A stretch of 64,000 bases of DNA from DSVZ01 sp964568145 (GTDB taxonomy: Bacteria; Verrucomicrobiota; Verrucomicrobiia; Limisphaerales; J093), in contig CAZMOZ010000012.1 in NCBI GenBank assembly GCA_964568145.1, positions 1-64,000 of the forward strand, read 5' to 3'. The notes under the pieces were generated by a model that was given only the letters and a program-made list of their open reading frames with translations, searched no databases and was not told the DNA's origin. The translations under genes were made by a program, and so were the position numbers. Shown piece after piece: positions 61,241 to 64,000 of the stretch; within the stretch, counting starts at the first letter, position 1; every line of letters starts with the position of its first letter.

Positions 61241-63529
61241 ATGAAAGCTCGCCGGCTACGCCTTGGCCACACGATGCCAACTGTCTCCAGCCGCTGCCGG
61301 CTTCGCGGAACCTTCTTAAGTGGCCGGTGGCTGGGATGCGTTGCTGCCTGGGTTGGCGCCGCTCTCGGTGCCGGGTCCGGACCGAACCAGATTGCTGCGG
61401 ATGGCAATGTTTGGACCGCTGACGGCGAGCAGCATGACGGCGGGTTCGGCGATGTGGTGGCGGGCGTTGGGGATGTCAACGGGGACGGCTTCAGCGATGT
61501 CCTCGTCACCGCGCCGCGCTACGACGACCAGCGCGGGCGGGTCTTCGTTTTCCACGGGTCGAAAAACGGATTGGCGTCTCAACCGGACTGGGAACTGCGT
61601 GGGCTGGAACCCGGCGACAACCTCGGCTTCGGGGCCGCTGCGGCGGACGATGTGAACGGCGACGGCTTCGCCGATGTCTTGGTCGCCAGCCTAGGACATC
61701 GGCCCAACCGGATCGAACGCAATGTGACCGTGGCGATTTATGCGGGTTCGCCTTCCGGCCTTCGCACCAACGCGCTGTGGACGATTCGTGACGGCGAGGA
61801 CCATTACGGATGCACGGTCGGCAGCGCCGGGGACGTCGACAGGGACGGATTCGCGGATGTCTTTGTGTCATGGTTGAAGCCCCCGCCAACGGCCACGCCT
61901 CACCACGGGCTTTTCATCTTTTACGGCTCGGCCACCGGCCCCAGCGCGGCGCCCGACTGGCGCCTCATCGACACCAGCCCCGATCTGAAGCCGAGCTTGG
62001 GCGCTTCGGCCGCCGCCGCGGGCGACGTCAACGGCGACGGGTATGGCGATCTGCTGGTGGGCGCGCGCGACGCCGCCGGCATTTATCCGCATGGCGGCAC
62101 AGTCTTCCTGTACGCGGGTTCCGCAGCCGGTTTGAGCAACAGTCCGAGCTGGTCGGCGACTTTTGACCTGCCCCGCCGGGCGGTCATGGACCCTAACGGC
62201 GTGATGTATTTCGGATCCTTTCTGGCCGGAGCCGGGGACTTGAACGACGACGGCTTTGACGATGTGGTGGTGGCCGCGCCTTACGCCGACCGCCATGATC
62301 CGGACGAGGGCATGGTGTTTGTGTACCTCGGCTCGAAACAGGGCTTGCCGTCCACGCCGAATCGCCGGATCGAAGCCAATCGCCCCTACGCCGTCCTCGG
62401 CTACTCTCTGGCGGGGGTGGGCGATTTCGACGGGGACGGGTACGCGGATGTGGCCGCCGGGGCGCCGTGGGCGACCTTCGATCAAGGTAGCGAGGGGGCG
62501 GTGGCGCTCTTCCGCGGTGGTCCGAAAGGCTTGCAGGCGGACCCTCAATGGGCCTGGCGCGGGGCCGAATCGAACGGGTTGCTTGGGAAAGGGGTTGCCG
62601 AAGCGGGCGACGTGAATGGGGGCGGCTTTGGCGACCTCATCGCGAGCGCGCCAGGGCACAGGGAGGATACTGGGTCGGTGGGCCGGGTCTGCCTGTGGTA
62701 CGGCTCAAGGGATGCCATTCCCGGCACGTTCACGTGGACCATGACCAAGCCCGCGGGAACTCGCGCGCTGGAAGCGTTCCAAGAGGCCGCGCCGTTGACG
62801 CGGGTGGTGGTCATTGTCACTTCAGTTTTCGTCGTGCTGGGAAGTGCGTTCTATGCCGGGCGCTTCCTGGAACGGCATCGGCAATTGGTCATCAATCGGG
62901 AGCGCCAACAGGCGCGACAGACCGAACGGGAGCGGATTGCCCGCGATCTCCACGATGACATGGGCGCGCGCATCAGCGAACTGAGCCGGTTGATGCCGCG
63001 GTTGGACGACACCGCCAACCTAGGCACCGTGAATTCCGCCCAACTGGCGGCGACGGCGCGGGAACTGGCGCTCGCGCTGGAACAGATCATCTGGTCCGTG
63101 AATCCCGAGCAGGACACGCTGGAGAACCTGGTCGTCTATCTAGGCCAGTTCGCCGATCAGTTCCTGGAAGGTTTCGGGGTGCGCTGCCGTCGCGACGTTC
63201 CCTATGATCTGCCACCGGTGAAGCTGTCGCCGGAGATTCGGCGCGACCTTTTCCTGGCCACGAAGGAAGCGCTGAACAACGTGGCCAAACATGCGGAAGC
63301 GTCGGAGGTCCGGCTGCGGGTCCGCTGGGAGCCCCCGAGATTGGCGTTGATCATCGAGGACGATGGGGTTGGGTTGTCCGTCGAACCGCGAAAGGGAAAC
63401 GGCCTGGAGAACATGCGCCGCCGGATGGCGGAGATCGGCAGCCGGGCCCGCATCGAGCGCGGGGTCGAACGCGGGACTCGTGTGACTCTGGAAGTGGAAC
63501 TGTCCTGTGCCGAAAGCCCGCCATCGTGA
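61241..63529 (+). CDS. FG-GAP beta-propeller sensor histidine kinase
   Basis: This 762-residue protein has an N-terminal signal segment (GRWLGCVAAWVGAALGAGS) and seven FG-GAP/integrin-alpha-like repeats carrying the calcium motif D-x-N-x-D-G, as in GVGDVNGDGFSDVLV, AGDVNGDGYGDLLV and VGDFDGDGYADVAA, at about residues 70-490. One membrane helix follows (VVVIVTSVFVVLGSAFYAG, about 525-545). The cytosolic part is a HisKA_3 kinase: H571 in ERIARDLHDDMGARISEL, N-box TKEALNNVAKHAEA, and DDGVGL/GNGLENMRRRM in the ATPase domain. Seven blades fused to a kinase make it a likely surface-ligand sensor. A partner regulator is probably one of the NarL-type genes at 55-57 kb. Confidence 0.88.
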   Translation: MKARRLRLGHTMPTVSSRCRLRGTFLSGRWLGCVAAWVGAALGAGSGPNQIAADGNVWTADGEQHDGGFGDVVAGVGDVNGDGFSDVLVTAPRYDDQRGRVFVFHGSKNGLASQPDWELRGLEPGDNLGFGAAAADDVNGDGFADVLVASLGHRPNRIERNVTVAIYAGSPSGLRTNALWTIRDGEDHYGCTVGSAGDVDRDGFADVFVSWLKPPPTATPHHGLFIFYGSATGPSAAPDWRLIDTSPDLKPSLGASAAAAGDVNGDGYGDLLVGARDAAGIYPHGGTVFLYAGSAAGLSNSPSWSATFDLPRRAVMDPNGVMYFGSFLAGAGDLNDDGFDDVVVAAPYADRHDPDEGMVFVYLGSKQGLPSTPNRRIEANRPYAVLGYSLAGVGDFDGDGYADVAAGAPWATFDQGSEGAVALFRGGPKGLQADPQWAWRGAESNGLLGKGVAEAGDVNGGGFGDLIASAPGHREDTGSVGRVCLWYGSRDAIPGTFTWTMTKPAGTRALEAFQEAAPLTRVVVIVTSVFVVLGSAFYAGRFLERHRQLVINRERQQARQTERERIARDLHDDMGARISELSRLMPRLDDTANLGTVNSAQLAATARELALALEQIIWSVNPEQDTLENLVVYLGQFADQFLEGFGVRCRRDVPYDLPPVKLSPEIRRDLFLATKEALNNVAKHAEASEVRLRVRWEPPRLALIIEDDGVGLSVEPRKGNGLENMRRRMAEIGSRARIERGVERGTRVTLEVELSCAESPPS

Positions 63530-63823
63530 GCCCGGACAAAGCGCGCGGCGGTGTGACCCGCGGCCCGGGCGCCCGGCTCGCCACCCCAAATGCTTCCGGC
63601 GACGCGGGCAGGGATGCGCTTCCGCCGGCGGGCGCAACCGACCGGTGGTTTCCGCCCCAAAAACGAAGTTGGGCAGGCGAGGCGCACCACGCCACAGCCA
63701 ACATCGGTTTTCGGGCTCGGTGGTTCTCCGGGCAATGGCGCGGCCCGCCAGCGGTGACGGGCGTTCCGCTTGCTTTCCACAAGCCGCTTGACGCGCGCCG
63801 GCGGCGGTTTGAACACTCGCGCC

Positions 63824-64000
63824 ATGAAGTTCCGTCTGCGCTCCGCGGTGGCCGCCGGCCTCTGGCTGCTCTTCGTTCTCCCCGCCCGCCTGACCGGCGC
63901 CGAACCCGCGTACGAGGCCAAGCCCGATCACCCGTTCTTCCAGGCCTTCGCCCCGCGCAAGGCCCCGGCGCCGGCCGGGCTCGTGTTGCGCGAAGGCGAC
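63824..64000 (+). CDS. Exported protein, N-terminal part, cut by the window end
   Basis: The first 59 residues are visible. They contain a signal peptide (SAVAAGLWLLFVLPARLTGA) and PFFQAFAPRKAPAPAGLVLREGD. That mature N-terminus recalls the SGNH/GDSL hydrolases of this phylum, whose next residues carry the GDSIT block, but that part lies outside the window, so the family is only suggested. It runs off the right end. Confidence 0.5.
   Translation, partial: MKFRLRSAVAAGLWLLFVLPARLTGAEPAYEAKPDHPFFQAFAPRKAPAPAGLVLREGD

Overview
The window is about 68% G+C by eye and densely coded on both strands. It reads like a chromosomal segment of a Verrucomicrobiota bacterium, most likely of the Limisphaerales/Pedosphaera type (inference). 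The grounds are four Tat-exported Gfo/Idh/MocA oxidoreductases, PEP-CTERM exported proteins, a pilin-like protein of the FTLIELLVVIAIIAILA type, a DUF4912/GH57 pair, an RHS relic, an FG-GAP sensor kinase and many hairpin-rich intergenic repeats. There is no rRNA, CRISPR array, prophage or intact insertion sequence. The only RNA gene seen is tRNA-Pro(TGG) at 27342-27418.

Layout. 1-9.1 kb: Y-family DNA polymerase, exported oxidoreductase, hybrid cluster protein with a possible FNR-type promoter, a frameshifted and truncated RHS gene, PPK2 kinase. 9.4-19.1 kb (minus strand): 2-oxoacid:ferredoxin oxidoreductase KorAB, O-methyltransferase, DUF1638, ThuA, GH57 and DUF4912 genes. 19.8-29.8 kb: two more exported oxidoreductases, FolC, a nitronate-monooxygenase-like enzyme, a PQQ-type beta-propeller, an RhlE-type helicase, and tRNA-Pro beside a MazF-like toxin whose antitoxin gene carries an in-frame TGA. 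29.8-38.5 kb: GH62-like arabinofuranosidase, S9 peptidase, TerC, a clan-A glycosidase, L-2-hydroxyglutarate oxidase and a fourth exported oxidoreductase. 38.8-44.2 kb: a ribose-type ABC importer (binding protein, ATPase, permease) into which a two-gene ABC-like ATPase plus DUF4276 module is inserted, with 4-nt start/stop overlaps. 44.5-54.8 kb: frameshifted pilin-like gene, UbiE/MenG, VIT-VWA protein, membrane protein, endonuclease/exonuclease/phosphatase family protein, DUF721, and a sigma factor/anti-sigma/DUF3106 cassette. 55.0-64.0 kb: two NarL-type regulators sharing a 518-bp direct repeat (one lacks most of its receiver domain), two PEP-CTERM proteins, two other exported proteins, a seven-blade FG-GAP sensor histidine kinase, and the start of another exported protein.

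How the parts may work together (inference). Exported glycosidases, the sugar importer and the exported oxidoreductases suit a polysaccharide degrader. KorAB and Hcp suit low-oxygen or nitrosative conditions. The 55-63.5 kb block looks like a surface-protein locus with its own two-component control. The strongest candidates for something new are the ATPase-DUF4276 module inside the transporter operon, the duplicated regulator/leader unit ahead of PEP-CTERM genes, the FG-GAP sensor kinase, and the composite intergenic repeat family. Several frameshifts fall at G or C runs and could be sequencing errors.
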